Notes: generated from the sequence alone by a model not told the origin. DNA of 64,000 bases from an uncultured Hungatella sp. (GCA_947089145.1 CAMUJH010000003.1:62001-126000), one strand, 5' to 3'; positions 25,166 to 35,249 are shown, counted from the first letter of the stretch. Numbers and translations: made by a program.

Positions 25166-28018
25166 ATGTCTCAGGTGATTGCAGGCATTTATGAAATAGA
25201 GAACCAGATTGGTTCTGGAGGCGGGGGAATCGTATATTTAGGACGCCATATGAGGCTGGAAAAAAAGATCGTGCTGAAAGCTGATAAGCGGAGCCTGAAT
25301 ACAAGGCCTGAGATGCTTAGGCGGGAAGTAGATATGCTGAAGGGGCTGGCACATACCTATATTCCCCAGGTCTATGATTTTGTCCAGGAGGACGGCGTAG
25401 TCTATACGGTTATGGATTTTATAGGCGGGGAAAGTCTTGACAAGCTGTTGGAGAGAGGTGATATCCCATCACAGCCTCAGGTGATTCAATGGGCCTGTCA
25501 GCTTCTTGAAGCGCTCAGTTACCTTCATGGCCGCCCTCCCTATGGAATTCTTCACGGCGACATCAAGCCAGCCAATATTATGCTGCGGCCTAATGGAGAC
25601 ATCTGCCTTATTGACTACAATATCGCATTGGCTCTGGGAGAGGACGGGGCCGTGAAAGTAGGATACAGCTTAGGATACGCATCCCCGGAGCATTATGGCA
25701 TTGAGTATAAAAGCGCAAGAGAACGTCCCGGCTCAAAAAGCCGTTTGGCAACAAGGGCAAAGGCCAGGAGAGTTACAGTGCTTGTGGATCAGTCTGAGGG
25801 CAATAAGAGCATAAGCAGAAGCAATGCCATTACCCTGGATGCCCGTTCGGATATTTACAGCCTGGGAGCAACCCTTTACCATCTGATATCTGGATGCCAT
25901 CCGGCGGAAGATGCCAAAGAGGTTAAGCCGCTGCGGCCTGGGGTCTGCAGTCCCCAGGTTGCCGAAATCATAAAAAAGGCCATGGCCCCGGCTCCGGATA
26001 TGCGCTATCAGACCGCAGACCAGATGCTGGATGCCTTCAGGCAGCTGCATAAAAGGGATAAAAGGGTCATCCGCCGCAAAAGGCGGGAAGCAGCCATGGC
26101 AGCGACAGTGTCTCTTATGTTTCTGGCAGGGGGAGCCTGTTCCTTTGTGGGGCTGCAGCAGATGGAGCAGACGCAGGAGGCCATGGCGCTGGCAGAATAT
26201 TCGTCTAACAGCCTTGCAGAGGGAAACGTATCGGAAGCAGTCAGGCTGGCTTTGCAGGCAATTCCGGAAGGAGGCAGTATTTTAGATGCGCCGGTTACGG
26301 CACAGGCGCAGAAAGCCCTGACTGACGCCCTGGGAGTCTATGATCTGTCAGACGGATTTAAATCCGCCGGAACAATGGAATTTCCCTCTGCTCCTTTTGG
26401 GATTCAGGCATCGCCCAAGGGAAGCCGGTTTGCAGTCATATATCCATATGAGGCGGCAGTGTTTGACACAGAAAGCCGGGAGAAGATTGCGGTTTTGCCT
26501 CTTCAGGAGTCAGCCCTGTCAGATGTGATCTTTCCAGATGAAACCCATGTGGTGTATGCCGGAGATAAGGGGGTGTCAGCCTATGATCTGGATTCCGGGA
26601 AAATCCTCTGGACCGGCGAGACGGCCACCGGCCTTGCCGTGTCCGCAGATGGAACTGTAATAGCCGCAGTAAACCGAGATGAAGAACGGGCGGTGCTGTA
26701 TCGCATGGCAGACGGGGCAAAGACGGGAGAGCGATCTTTTGAAGGCCAGCATATGCAGGTGGCATCCAATGATACCTTTGCCAATCCCAATGATTCTGTG
26801 TTTGCTTTGAACCGGGACGGAACCATGCTTGCCGTAAGCTTTAGGGGAGGCGGCCTAAGAATTTTCGATCTGCACAACCCTGAGGATGATCTGTACATTT
26901 TCGATGAATCAGATTACACCCATTTTGAAGGCGGCTTTAACGGAAAATATTTTGCCTTTGCGGCTGATGGAAATACCGATGCGTTGTTTGGCTTAATTGA
27001 TACCCAAAAGGCTATTTATGTGGGGGATTTTGAATCTCCAGACAGTTTTATTCTTAAGGCGGACGAAGAGGGAATCTTTCTGGCCAACGGCGGCGTGCTG
27101 GTGAACTTTGATCCAGAAACTCTTGAGGAGACGGAACTTGCCTATTCGGACAATGAGACGATTACCGGCTTTGACGTTGGAAAAGAGTACGTCCTGACAG
27201 CTACAACCGGTCCGGGATTTTCCTTCTATGACAGCGGGACAAACAGAATGTCATGGGAAAGCTGCAATGAAAACTGCGATTTTGCCCTTCTGGCCGGAGA
27301 GTGGGCAGTACTAGGAAACCGGAACCAGCCGACAGTGCGGTTTATGAGACTGGAAAACCATAATGAGGCGCTGGTTTTATCCTATGATGCCCGCTATGAC
27401 CATGATGAGGCCCGTATCAGCCAGGACGGGCGGACTGCCATGCTGTTTAACTATAAAGAATTTCGGCTGTATGACATGGCCGGAAATATTTTGGCTGAAG
27501 AAAAGCTGCCTGACCCTGACCAGATCTATGATCAGCAGTTTCGGAAAAGCGAGGCAGGCTCCTGGCTGGAGGTGATCTGGTATGACGGCACGGTCCGCTG
27601 CTACAGCGCAACGGACGGCTCCATGATTTCAGAGGAAAAAAAGGATGCCCCGTCAAAGGAACTGTATGAGGAATTTTATACGGATCAATACAGGATAGCG
27701 TCATCTCTTCACGACGCTCCCAAGGTATATGACCTTGAAAGCGGAAAGGAAGTGGCACAGCTGGAGAAGGACGATTACCTGACTTATGTGACGCAGGCAG
27801 GGGAATACATTATCACAGAATATGTCAGCACAGAAGGAGAGCGGTACGGCCTGCTGCTTGACGGCAAGCTTCAGACTCTGGCACGCCTTCCCAGACTTTG
27901 CGATATGGCGGACGGAATGCTTGTATTTGATTACGAATCGGGAAACTTAAGGAAAAGCCCTTTGTACTCCCTTCAGGAGCTGACAGCCATGGGACGGACA
28001 TATGAAAACGGGACGTAA
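25166..28018 (+). CDS. Transmembrane Ser/Thr protein kinase with beta-propeller-like extracellular domain
   Basis: This encodes 950 residues from ATG 25166, with TTGGAGG 8 bp upstream. Residues ~1-290 are a Hanks-type kinase: glycine loop IGSGGGGIVYLG, VLKADK with the ATP lysine, and catalytic HGDIKPANIM (HGD in place of HRD). DYN replaces DFG, and a SPE segment follows. The catalytic and metal Asp are kept, so activity is plausible. An insertion of basic residues lies near 195-220. A membrane segment is at ~310-330. The remaining ~600 residues have repeated blades such as AVFDTESREKIAVL and GVSAYDLDSGKILW, typical of WD40/PQQ-like propellers. In Firmicutes type VII systems the pseudokinase EssB holds a similar place; this is a fuller kinase with a different exterior. 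Confidence 0.88.
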   Translation: MSQVIAGIYEIENQIGSGGGGIVYLGRHMRLEKKIVLKADKRSLNTRPEMLRREVDMLKGLAHTYIPQVYDFVQEDGVVYTVMDFIGGESLDKLLERGDIPSQPQVIQWACQLLEALSYLHGRPPYGILHGDIKPANIMLRPNGDICLIDYNIALALGEDGAVKVGYSLGYASPEHYGIEYKSARERPGSKSRLATRAKARRVTVLVDQSEGNKSISRSNAITLDARSDIYSLGATLYHLISGCHPAEDAKEVKPLRPGVCSPQVAEIIKKAMAPAPDMRYQTADQMLDAFRQLHKRDKRVIRRKRREAAMAATVSLMFLAGGACSFVGLQQMEQTQEAMALAEYSSNSLAEGNVSEAVRLALQAIPEGGSILDAPVTAQAQKALTDALGVYDLSDGFKSAGTMEFPSAPFGIQASPKGSRFAVIYPYEAAVFDTESREKIAVLPLQESALSDVIFPDETHVVYAGDKGVSAYDLDSGKILWTGETATGLAVSADGTVIAAVNRDEERAVLYRMADGAKTGERSFEGQHMQVASNDTFANPNDSVFALNRDGTMLAVSFRGGGLRIFDLHNPEDDLYIFDESDYTHFEGGFNGKYFAFAADGNTDALFGLIDTQKAIYVGDFESPDSFILKADEEGIFLANGGVLVNFDPETLEETELAYSDNETITGFDVGKEYVLTATTGPGFSFYDSGTNRMSWESCNENCDFALLAGEWAVLGNRNQPTVRFMRLENHNEALVLSYDARYDHDEARISQDGRTAMLFNYKEFRLYDMAGNILAEEKLPDPDQIYDQQFRKSEAGSWLEVIWYDGTVRCYSATDGSMISEEKKDAPSKELYEEFYTDQYRIASSLHDAPKVYDLESGKEVAQLEKDDYLTYVTQAGEYIITEYVSTEGERYGLLLDGKLQTLARLPRLCDMADGMLVFDYESGNLRKSPLYSLQELTAMGRTYENGT

Positions 28019-28050
28019 AGGCGGTCAGCCCGATCTTGGCCAGAAGAACC

Positions 28051-28206
28051 ATGAATGCTGCCGAGGCAGCGGTAACTGCCTTATATCCAGAAGGGACGCA
28101 AGTGGAATACCTGGGGAGGGACGGTTTTACGGAGAGAGAAAATTACAGCAGCTACTATGTGGATTTAAGCTTCCTGGCGCCAAGTGCGGAGTTTTATATC
28201 CACTGA
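28051..28206 (+). CDS. Short unassigned reading frame between kinase and FHA-like genes
   Basis: A 51-residue frame (MNAAEAAVTALYPEG, then VEYLGRDGFTERENYSS) lies in the 223-bp gap after the kinase. The sequence looks protein-like, but no good ribosome site precedes the ATG. The frame stays open upstream only to about 28006. It may be a real small protein, or the remnant of a larger gene or of the propeller region of the kinase. Confidence 0.3.
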   Translation: MNAAEAAVTALYPEGTQVEYLGRDGFTERENYSSYYVDLSFLAPSAEFYIH

Positions 28207-28241
28207 CATGTAAGATCAGACTTATTTAGGGAGGAGAAAAG

Positions 28242-28802
28242 ATGGCAGCGGCAGCAGGCCTTGGGTTTGGAGCGATACTTTTAATCACGGCGATCTTCTA
28301 TTTAAAAAAAAGGAGAAAGAGGATTCAGGAAGAAAAATTTCAGGCTACCAAAAAAGTCCGGGAGGATTCCCTGAAACAGGCATTGGCCAACAATTTGGAA
28401 CCTGCGTCAGATATGGAGGTTTCCACTCCGTATCGGCCTTATAAGGTAGATTACTCCACTGGCGAAAATCAGGAAAACAAAGAAAGGCTGCCTTTGCTGC
28501 AGCTTATAGAAAAAAATAGGCTTTCTCAGAAAAAATATATTTTCCGCGCCAATGAGACAATTACTCTTGGGATTCAGTTTGGCACGGCGGATATCCTTAA
28601 TAATCCGGAGAGCGGAGAAGGGTGGTGCGAACTGTATTTTCAGAAAGACGCATACTGTATCCGTTCACTGGGAAACCGCCGGGTTTCAGTGCAGAGAAAC
28701 AAACATGCGGCTGCCGTTGACAGATACGGAATTAAACTGAAGTCCAAAGACATCATAAAAATTGAAGATACCACGTTTCAGGTTTTTTATATAAAAGGAT
28801 AG
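28242..28802 (+). CDS. Membrane-anchored FHA-like protein
   Basis: This encodes 186 residues; GGGAGGAG precedes ATG 28242. One N-terminal membrane segment (residues ~4-22) is followed by KKRRKR, so the rest is cytosolic. Residues ~95-186 have the length and spacing of an FHA domain (ANETITLG, YCIRSLGNRRVSV, IIKIEDTTFQVFYI). The signature Arg and SxxH motif are missing. It lies 24 bp before essC, whose product also has an FHA-like domain. It is probably a scaffold in the secretion membrane complex; phosphothreonine binding is doubtful. Confidence 0.65.
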   Translation: MAAAAGLGFGAILLITAIFYLKKRRKRIQEEKFQATKKVREDSLKQALANNLEPASDMEVSTPYRPYKVDYSTGENQENKERLPLLQLIEKNRLSQKKYIFRANETITLGIQFGTADILNNPESGEGWCELYFQKDAYCIRSLGNRRVSVQRNKHAAAVDRYGIKLKSKDIIKIEDTTFQVFYIKG

Positions 28803-28825
28803 GGAATGGCTAAGGAGAAAAAAGA

Positions 28826-31800
28826 ATGAGCATTGTTCTTTCAGTGTACAGCAAAAATGCATTTAAAGAGTTTGTCCTTCCGGCGGTGAACAACACGGAA
28901 ACCACGCTTATGCTGGAACATTATATCTTTCAGATTCGTGGTGACATTGAGATAAAGCTGGAAGTCCTTGACGGCAAATGGTACTTCCAGGATATGGAGG
29001 AACGGATCTATGCCAACCACAAAGGCTACGGAGGTAAATTCCTGGAAGATCAGGACACGTATACCCTGATTTCTAAATATAAAGAAGAATTGGCCATAAT
29101 GGTCCGAGTGGTTGAGAGTTCCTTTAACGTGTATGATAAATTCAGCCTGAAAGGCATAAACAGGGTTACCATCGGCGCAGGAATGGAAAACGCCATGGCC
29201 TATTCGGCATTTTACGGAGGAGCGCAGATCATTTCCGGGAAACATGCCGAATTTGTAAGACAGCAGGAACGCTGGATATTAAATGATCAGAGCGCCAACG
29301 GAGTTTTTGTCAATGACGTCCGCATTCACGGAAACCGGGTCATGGAATTCGGCGACAGGATCAACATATGGGGACTGCGGATCGTCTATCTGGGAGACAT
29401 GCTGGCAGTGAGCCAGTCTCAAAACCTGAAACTGGATTCGTCTGTTCTAAGGCGGTTTGATTTCGCAGTTACGGACATGTCCGAGGAGGGCAGGGACCCA
29501 GGGCCTTCTGAGAAAGCTTACTACCATCGTTCGCCCCGGAACATGGAATCTCTGGACACGGAAACCATAGAGATCGAGCCGCCGCCTGCGCCTGCAGAAG
29601 AAGAGGAGACGCCTCTTCTCATGCTTATCGGCCCATCTCTGACCATGATGCTGCCTATGATGCTGGGAACCGGCATGGCCATTATAAGCAGCAGGATGGG
29701 CGGGGAATCCAGCGGCGCATATATGTATACCGGATTGATCACGGCCTTATTTTCCGGAATTTTCGGAGCCTACTGGGCCGTATCCAACATGAACTATGCC
29801 AAGAAAAAGACCAGGCAGAATGAAACCAGGCGTTTCGACGCATACAGCGAATACTTGATGAAATGTTCAGAGGAAATAAAAGAGAAATACATGCAGAGCA
29901 TGCGGATCTTAAGGGAAAGGTATCCTTCCGTAGACCAGATAATGGGAAAGCGGGACGGGGGGTACGACCAGCTGTGGGGGAGAAACCGATCCCATGAAGA
30001 TTTCCTTTACCACCGTCTGGGCGTTGGCGACAGGCCTTTTCAGATCAACATAGAGGTGCCAAAGGAAAAATTCCGGCTGATCAATGATTCCCTGGCGGAC
30101 AAGCCCAGGTTTATCAAGGAAAGCTATAAAATACTCCACGACGTGCCCGTAGGCATTGATCTGGAAGAAAACACTCTTATTGGCGTCGTAGGAGGAGAGC
30201 GGAAGGCCGGAGCGTATCAGGTGGTATATGGTCTTGCCGCACAGCTTGCCACTCAGAACTGCTATACAGATGTGAAAATGGCGTTTATCACGCGAGATGA
30301 AAAATATAACGGACAGGATGCCTGGAGCTTTACAGAGTGGCTTCCCCATGTATGGTCCCAGAATAAGAAGAGCCGCTATGTTTCCCTGGAACCTTCCCAG
30401 GCTGGAGACGTGTCCTATGACCTGACCCAGGTGCTCCGCCAGCGGGCAGAAGAAATTTCGGCCCCGGGAGGAGAACATATACGGTTTAGCCCTCACTATG
30501 TGCTTTTCGTGGAGGATGAATCCCTTTTGGAAGGGGAAATGATCAACAAATATATTTATGGAAAAGAACAAAAACTGGGGATCACTACCATATTGATGGC
30601 AGAAAAATATTCGGATCTGCCCAATTCCTGCGAGTGCATTATCCAGAATGACTCCGAATACCAGGGCATTTTTAATGTAAAAAGCGGACGCAACAATGGC
30701 ATAAAAATCAAATTTGATTCTATGAATGCCAAAGCGCTGCGCAAGATCGCCAGGATGCTTGCCAACCTGGAAGTCAATGAAGTGGAGGTAGGCGGGGAGA
30801 TACCCGGGGCGGTAACATTTTTTGAAATGTACGGAGTTACATCCCTTGCCGAGCTGAACGTGCTGGAAAGATGGAAGAAGAACCGCACCTATGATAATAT
30901 GAAATCCCTCATCGGCATAAAATCCGGAGGACAGCGCTGCTATCTGGATCTCCACGAACGGTATCACGGCCCCCATGGACTGGTTGCCGGCACGACAGGT
31001 TCCGGAAAATCAGAAACCCTGCAGACCTACATGCTGTCTTTGGCTTTAAATTTCAGCCCGGATGATATCGGCTTCTTTATCATCGACTATAAGGGCGGCG
31101 GCATGGGCAACCTGTTTTCAGGGCTGCCCCACATCCTTGGGCAGATCTCCAACCTGTCAGGGAACCAGGTCCACCGTGCCATGGTTTCCATTAAAAGCGA
31201 GAACCTGCGCCGCCAGAGAGTCTTTAATGAGAACGGGGTAAACAATATTAATGCTTACACAAGGCTGTATAAAAACGGGGAGGCCAAGCAGCCGGTTCCC
31301 CATCTCTTCATTATCATTGATGAGTTTGCAGAGCTGAAGCGGGAGGAGCCGGATTTCATGAGGGAGCTGATCAGCGTTGCCCAGGTAGGGCGAAGCCTGG
31401 GGGTCCATCTGATTCTGGCGACTCAGAAGCCCAGCGGCACTGTGGATGACAACATCTGGAGCAATTCCAAATTCCGGCTGTGCTTAAGAGTCCAGGATCG
31501 ACAGGACAGCATGGATATGCTTCACAAACCGGATGCGGCATATTTGACCCAGGCCGGCCGCGGATACCTGCAGGTAGGCAATGACGAGCTCTATGAACAG
31601 TTCCAGTCCGGCTGGAGCGGCGCGGTCTATGATGATGAAACGGGAAGCGCAAAACAGGTTATTGCAAAGCTTCTTACCAGCACCGGGCGGGCCGGCCTTG
31701 TGGGAAACCATATGAAGAGCAAGAGAAAAGCAGCAGCCAGATTAAAATGGGTTACCACTCTCTGCCAGATCGTAAGCCAGGCAGATGCCGATGATATTTC

Positions 31801-33799
31801 CTGGTATTATAGGCAGTTTGAAAAGGCAGGAATTGATTATCCTGAAAATGAATACAATACCAGGCTGCTGCATAATTTTGCAGAGCTGTATTACGAGGCG
31901 TGTGCCGCATGCCCCCAAGGCGGGGACGAGGAAGCAGTCTGCAGGCATATAATTGCGGAAGCTGAAAGCCGGAAGATTAAGCTGCCGGAGATAAAGGAGA
32001 AGTCCCAGCTAGATGCGGTGGTCGAGTATTTGGCACAGGTTACTGCTGCCGCCGGATACCAGAAACAGCAGCCTCTCTGGCTGCCGGTATTGCCAAAGTC
32101 CATCCCTCTTAAAAAACTGGAGGGATATCAGAATCAGATATTCTCAGACGGGCAGTGGCCCTCCCAGGAGCCCCGGTGGGAATTAAAAGCCATGGCTGGC
32201 TTATGCGATGATCCGGCTAACCAGTTCCAGATGCCTTTGGTATTAAATTTTGCCCAGGACGGCAACCATGCCGTGTGCGGCATCAGCATGAGCGGAAAAA
32301 GCACCTTTTTGCAGACGGTTATTTACTCTCTGATCCAGAGTTATTCGCCAGAATACGTAAATCTGTATATTCTGGATTTCAGCAGCCGGATGATGGAACC
32401 TTTCGAGACAGATGCCCATGTGGGAGGGATTTTATATGAAAATGACCTTGATACCATAGGGAAATTTTTCTATATGCTCCAGTCCATGGTTCAGGAAAGA
32501 AAGGAACTGTTCAAGGGAGGAAACTATTATCAGTACGTGAACAAGCACGGGGTAGTGTGTCCGGCTGTGGTAGTTGTCATTGACAATATTGCGGGTTTCC
32601 GCGAAAAAACGGAAGAGGCATATGACGATATGCTTCTGCAGATTTCAAGAGAGTGTACGGCAAACGGCATTTACCTGCTGATCTCAGGGGCCGGCTTCAA
32701 TACGACGGAGATACCAGGGAAATTAAGCGAGAATATCCGCAGGGCCGTATGCCTGGAAATGCAGGACAAGTTTGCCTACAGCGATATCCTGCGCTCCATG
32801 CAGCTTTCTACATTGCCGGAAGCCGGTGTGGCTGGCCGCGGACTGGTTGAGACAGACGGAGCCATTTTGGAATTCCAGACATGTGTTGCAGAGGAGGCGG
32901 CGGATGACTACAGCCGGCTGGAAGAGATCCGGAATCAATGCGGCGCCATGACTGCCTCGTGGAGCGGCAGACAGGCAAAACCCATACCGCAGATTCCTGA
33001 AAGGCCGGTGTGGCCGCAGTTTCGGGCGCTGGAGGAGGTTCAAAAACAGATTGAAAACCCATGTCTGCTGCCTGTGGGATATGATCTGGCTACGGCAGCG
33101 GTTACGGGAATCAATTTAAAGCAGACTTATTGTTACATGGTTTCCGGCAAGAAAGGGACCGGAAAGACAAATATGCTGCGTATCATGATGCGGACTGCAG
33201 CGGAAAAAAGAGGCAGGGTAGTTGTAGTAGAGTTTAACGGTTCAGAGCTTAGCGGCGAGGCAAAAGCCCTTGGCGCGGATTACATCCAAAACGAGGATGA
33301 ATACTTTGCGTTTGTGCAAACGATGATTCCTGTATTTCAAAATAGAAATGCCCTGCGGCAAAGCTTTAAGAGCCAGGCAATGGAAGATGATGAGATCTTT
33401 GCCCTGATGAATGAACAAAACGAACCATACTTTATTTTCATTGCAGATCTGGTAGACTACACACAAGTCCTTCACAGGAATGAGAAGAACTACGGTATTG
33501 ACGGCGCCATGACTAATTTCCAGGAAAAGGGCAGCATGCTGAATATTTATTTCTTTGCCGCATTAAACCCGGATAAAACCGGAAACGCAGTGGGCGAAAG
33601 CGTGTATGAATCCTTTGTTTACTATAAAACAGGAGCGCATCTTGGAGGTTTTGCAGATTCTCTTACAATCATGGAATTCCCTGGATTAGGATATAAAGAA
33701 CTTGCGTCCGGCGATAAGCCAGGCTGCGGCCTGATGCCTTCTGGAGACGGTGCGCAGACTGTAAGGATTGTAACTCCGTTTGCCAAGGGGGAGGCATGA
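28826..33799 (+). CDS. essC: Type VII secretion ATPase EssC/EccC
   Basis: This encodes 1657 residues. Order: an N-terminal region; an FHA-like domain (~110-185: SGKHAEF, QSANGVFVN); two membrane segments (~264-285 and ~298-320); then three FtsK/SpoIIIE ATPase domains. Walker A motifs are GTTGSGKSE (~720), GISMSGKST (~1152) and SGKKGTGKTN (~1440). The first domain has an intact Walker B, IIIDEFAELK, and LATQKPSG. The second and third have VVVVIDNI and FIFIADL, without the catalytic Glu, so the first domain probably drives transport and the others bind substrate. It is the motor that exports WXG100 proteins and effectors. The FHA-like domain lacks the Arg usually needed for phosphothreonine. 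The stop overlaps the LytTR gene by four bases. Confidence 0.95.
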   Translation: MSIVLSVYSKNAFKEFVLPAVNNTETTLMLEHYIFQIRGDIEIKLEVLDGKWYFQDMEERIYANHKGYGGKFLEDQDTYTLISKYKEELAIMVRVVESSFNVYDKFSLKGINRVTIGAGMENAMAYSAFYGGAQIISGKHAEFVRQQERWILNDQSANGVFVNDVRIHGNRVMEFGDRINIWGLRIVYLGDMLAVSQSQNLKLDSSVLRRFDFAVTDMSEEGRDPGPSEKAYYHRSPRNMESLDTETIEIEPPPAPAEEEETPLLMLIGPSLTMMLPMMLGTGMAIISSRMGGESSGAYMYTGLITALFSGIFGAYWAVSNMNYAKKKTRQNETRRFDAYSEYLMKCSEEIKEKYMQSMRILRERYPSVDQIMGKRDGGYDQLWGRNRSHEDFLYHRLGVGDRPFQINIEVPKEKFRLINDSLADKPRFIKESYKILHDVPVGIDLEENTLIGVVGGERKAGAYQVVYGLAAQLATQNCYTDVKMAFITRDEKYNGQDAWSFTEWLPHVWSQNKKSRYVSLEPSQAGDVSYDLTQVLRQRAEEISAPGGEHIRFSPHYVLFVEDESLLEGEMINKYIYGKEQKLGITTILMAEKYSDLPNSCECIIQNDSEYQGIFNVKSGRNNGIKIKFDSMNAKALRKIARMLANLEVNEVEVGGEIPGAVTFFEMYGVTSLAELNVLERWKKNRTYDNMKSLIGIKSGGQRCYLDLHERYHGPHGLVAGTTGSGKSETLQTYMLSLALNFSPDDIGFFIIDYKGGGMGNLFSGLPHILGQISNLSGNQVHRAMVSIKSENLRRQRVFNENGVNNINAYTRLYKNGEAKQPVPHLFIIIDEFAELKREEPDFMRELISVAQVGRSLGVHLILATQKPSGTVDDNIWSNSKFRLCLRVQDRQDSMDMLHKPDAAYLTQAGRGYLQVGNDELYEQFQSGWSGAVYDDETGSAKQVIAKLLTSTGRAGLVGNHMKSKRKAAARLKWVTTLCQIVSQADADDISWYYRQFEKAGIDYPENEYNTRLLHNFAELYYEACAACPQGGDEEAVCRHIIAEAESRKIKLPEIKEKSQLDAVVEYLAQVTAAAGYQKQQPLWLPVLPKSIPLKKLEGYQNQIFSDGQWPSQEPRWELKAMAGLCDDPANQFQMPLVLNFAQDGNHAVCGISMSGKSTFLQTVIYSLIQSYSPEYVNLYILDFSSRMMEPFETDAHVGGILYENDLDTIGKFFYMLQSMVQERKELFKGGNYYQYVNKHGVVCPAVVVVIDNIAGFREKTEEAYDDMLLQISRECTANGIYLLISGAGFNTTEIPGKLSENIRRAVCLEMQDKFAYSDILRSMQLSTLPEAGVAGRGLVETDGAILEFQTCVAEEAADDYSRLEEIRNQCGAMTASWSGRQAKPIPQIPERPVWPQFRALEEVQKQIENPCLLPVGYDLATAAVTGINLKQTYCYMVSGKKGTGKTNMLRIMMRTAAEKRGRVVVVEFNGSELSGEAKALGADYIQNEDEYFAFVQTMIPVFQNRNALRQSFKSQAMEDDEIFALMNEQNEPYFIFIADLVDYTQVLHRNEKNYGIDGAMTNFQEKGSMLNIYFFAALNPDKTGNAVGESVYESFVYYKTGAHLGGFADSLTIMEFPGLGYKELASGDKPGCGLMPSGDGAQTVRIVTPFAKGEA

Positions 33800-34515
33800 T
33801 TACCTGTTTGACACTGCTGAAAAATCGGGAAGAATATGAACGGCTTTTGGCCGCAGTCAGAAAATATGCTGCGGCCTATACCGATGAGATGTGGACTTAT
33901 TTCTTTTTTCAGAGCATTTCCCAGGCACGGCAGCTTCTGGACACGGAACCGGTGTTAGACCTGATAAGCTGGGATGTCACGATGAAGGGTGCTCTTGGGC
34001 TGCTGGAAAAAATGCGGCGGCGAAACAGGGAGGCATATCTGATGATCATCGCGGACACATCCGTATCCCCTATGGCATATTTAAGGCCAGGCATTGCGCC
34101 TGGGGCGCTGCTCTTAAAGCCTGTAGGCGGAGATGACATGGAAACGGTCATAAGGGATCTCTTTGAACTGATGGCAAATAGAGCAGATTATAATAAGGAA
34201 GACACGTTTCTGGTGGAGACACGGGAAGGAAAGCAGCATATTCCCATAAGGCAGATAGACTGCTTTGAGGCGAAAGAGAAAAAAGTGTTTGTAAGGACAA
34301 AGAGCTGCGAGTATGGTTTTTATGATACTCTGGATGCTTTGGAAAGACACCTGCCGCCAGGTTTTGTACGCTGTCATAGAAGCTATATTGTCAATATGAA
34401 ACGGGCCAGGATGCTAAGGCTGGACGAGAACGTCATTGAAATGACGGATGGCGCCCAGATCCCATTTTCCAGAAGCTATAAAAAAGTACTTAAGGAGTAT
34501 TTTAAACATGGATGA
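33796..34515 (+). CDS. LytTR-family transcription regulator with degenerate receiver-like domain
   Basis: This encodes 239 residues, overlapping essC (ATGA). The N-terminal ~120 residues have the order of a receiver domain (LDLISWDVTMKGALGLLEKM, then LMIIADTS and GALLLKPV), with an Asp in place but an otherwise atypical sequence. Residues ~135-239 are a LytTR DNA-binding domain (LVETREGKQHIPIRQIDCFE, FVRCHRSYIVNM, IPFSRSYKKVLKEYF). LytTR proteins bind paired direct repeats about two helical turns apart. Matching paired half-sites lie at 35512/35533 and 40120/40141, making this the best candidate for their binder. No histidine kinase gene is nearby. Confidence 0.88.
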   Translation: MITCLTLLKNREEYERLLAAVRKYAAAYTDEMWTYFFFQSISQARQLLDTEPVLDLISWDVTMKGALGLLEKMRRRNREAYLMIIADTSVSPMAYLRPGIAPGALLLKPVGGDDMETVIRDLFELMANRADYNKEDTFLVETREGKQHIPIRQIDCFEAKEKKVFVRTKSCEYGFYDTLDALERHLPPGFVRCHRSYIVNMKRARMLRLDENVIEMTDGAQIPFSRSYKKVLKEYFKHG

Positions 34516-35248
34516 TTATGCCTTGTTTTTGTCACGTCTTGAATTTTCCATACTGCTTATGGCCGGGGGCGTTAACGAGATACCTTGCTTTGCTCTTTCG
34601 AAAGCAGAGCATGTGGACAGGAAGCAGATGACAAAGGCCATTCACCAGCTGGTCTTAAAAGAGTTCCTTCAGGTAAAAGAGACAGGCTTATGCATGTCAC
34701 CGATACTGGCTGAGATGGTAGAATGCATGAAATCTTCCAAAAGGTATCTGCTGGTGGAGCCTGGCAGTGACCATCAGCCTCAGAGGATTGTATATCTGGG
34801 GCCTAAGGCAGTAATTCTTGAAAATGCGGATCATGCAAATTATGATTTCAGGCTGTTTTTGAAAGCTTTGGAGGATTGCTGGACATGGCTGGAAGAAGCC
34901 TTTGACATGCCGTATACAGACACTGCTTTAAAGGCGGAGGCTGAAAAACTGACCGATTTAAGCGAAATGGCCAAAAGAGAGCTGGAAGCGCTTAGACAGC
35001 TTAAGCATCCCGGCAGCAGCAAGGGGATACGTGTGTGGATGGAACAGGTGAGAAAGCGTCTGGGAGACGGGGCCATTGCAGGCATGCGTTTTATTGACAG
35101 TTCCAATCAATCCCTGCTTTGGGATATGATCTTGCTTTCAGGAACCATGAATCTGTGGTTTTTGCGGGGCAACGGTGATTTCCTGGAAGTTTTTCCGGAT
35201 TCCATTGAAACAAGAGATGAAATAAAAAGCTATTTTGGAGGGGAATAG
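34508..35248 (+). CDS. Uncharacterised protein of the secretion operon, possibly chaperone-like
   Basis: This encodes 246 residues from ATG 34508, overlapping the LytTR gene by 8 bp; AAGGAG precedes it. The protein is soluble. The first ~90 residues look like a winged-helix fold (DRKQMTKAIHQLVLKEFLQV). Beta and helical segments follow, then a long helix (ALKAEAEKLTDLSEMAKREL) and a beta-rich end (LLWDMILLSGTMNLWFLRG). No family is recognised with certainty. The winged-helix start, length and place between essC and the WXG100 genes recall EspG chaperones of mycobacterial ESX systems, but this is a loose analogy without sequence proof. Confidence 0.6.
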   Translation: MDDYALFLSRLEFSILLMAGGVNEIPCFALSKAEHVDRKQMTKAIHQLVLKEFLQVKETGLCMSPILAEMVECMKSSKRYLLVEPGSDHQPQRIVYLGPKAVILENADHANYDFRLFLKALEDCWTWLEEAFDMPYTDTALKAEAEKLTDLSEMAKRELEALRQLKHPGSSKGIRVWMEQVRKRLGDGAIAGMRFIDSSNQSLLWDMILLSGTMNLWFLRGNGDFLEVFPDSIETRDEIKSYFGGE

Positions 35249-35249
35249 G

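Noticed and set aside
24993..25178. A 61-codon frame starting in an ATGA overlap with the small membrane protein gene
   Set aside because: It runs into the kinase start, has no family resemblance, and its sequence is unlike a folded protein; the kinase has its own ribosome site.
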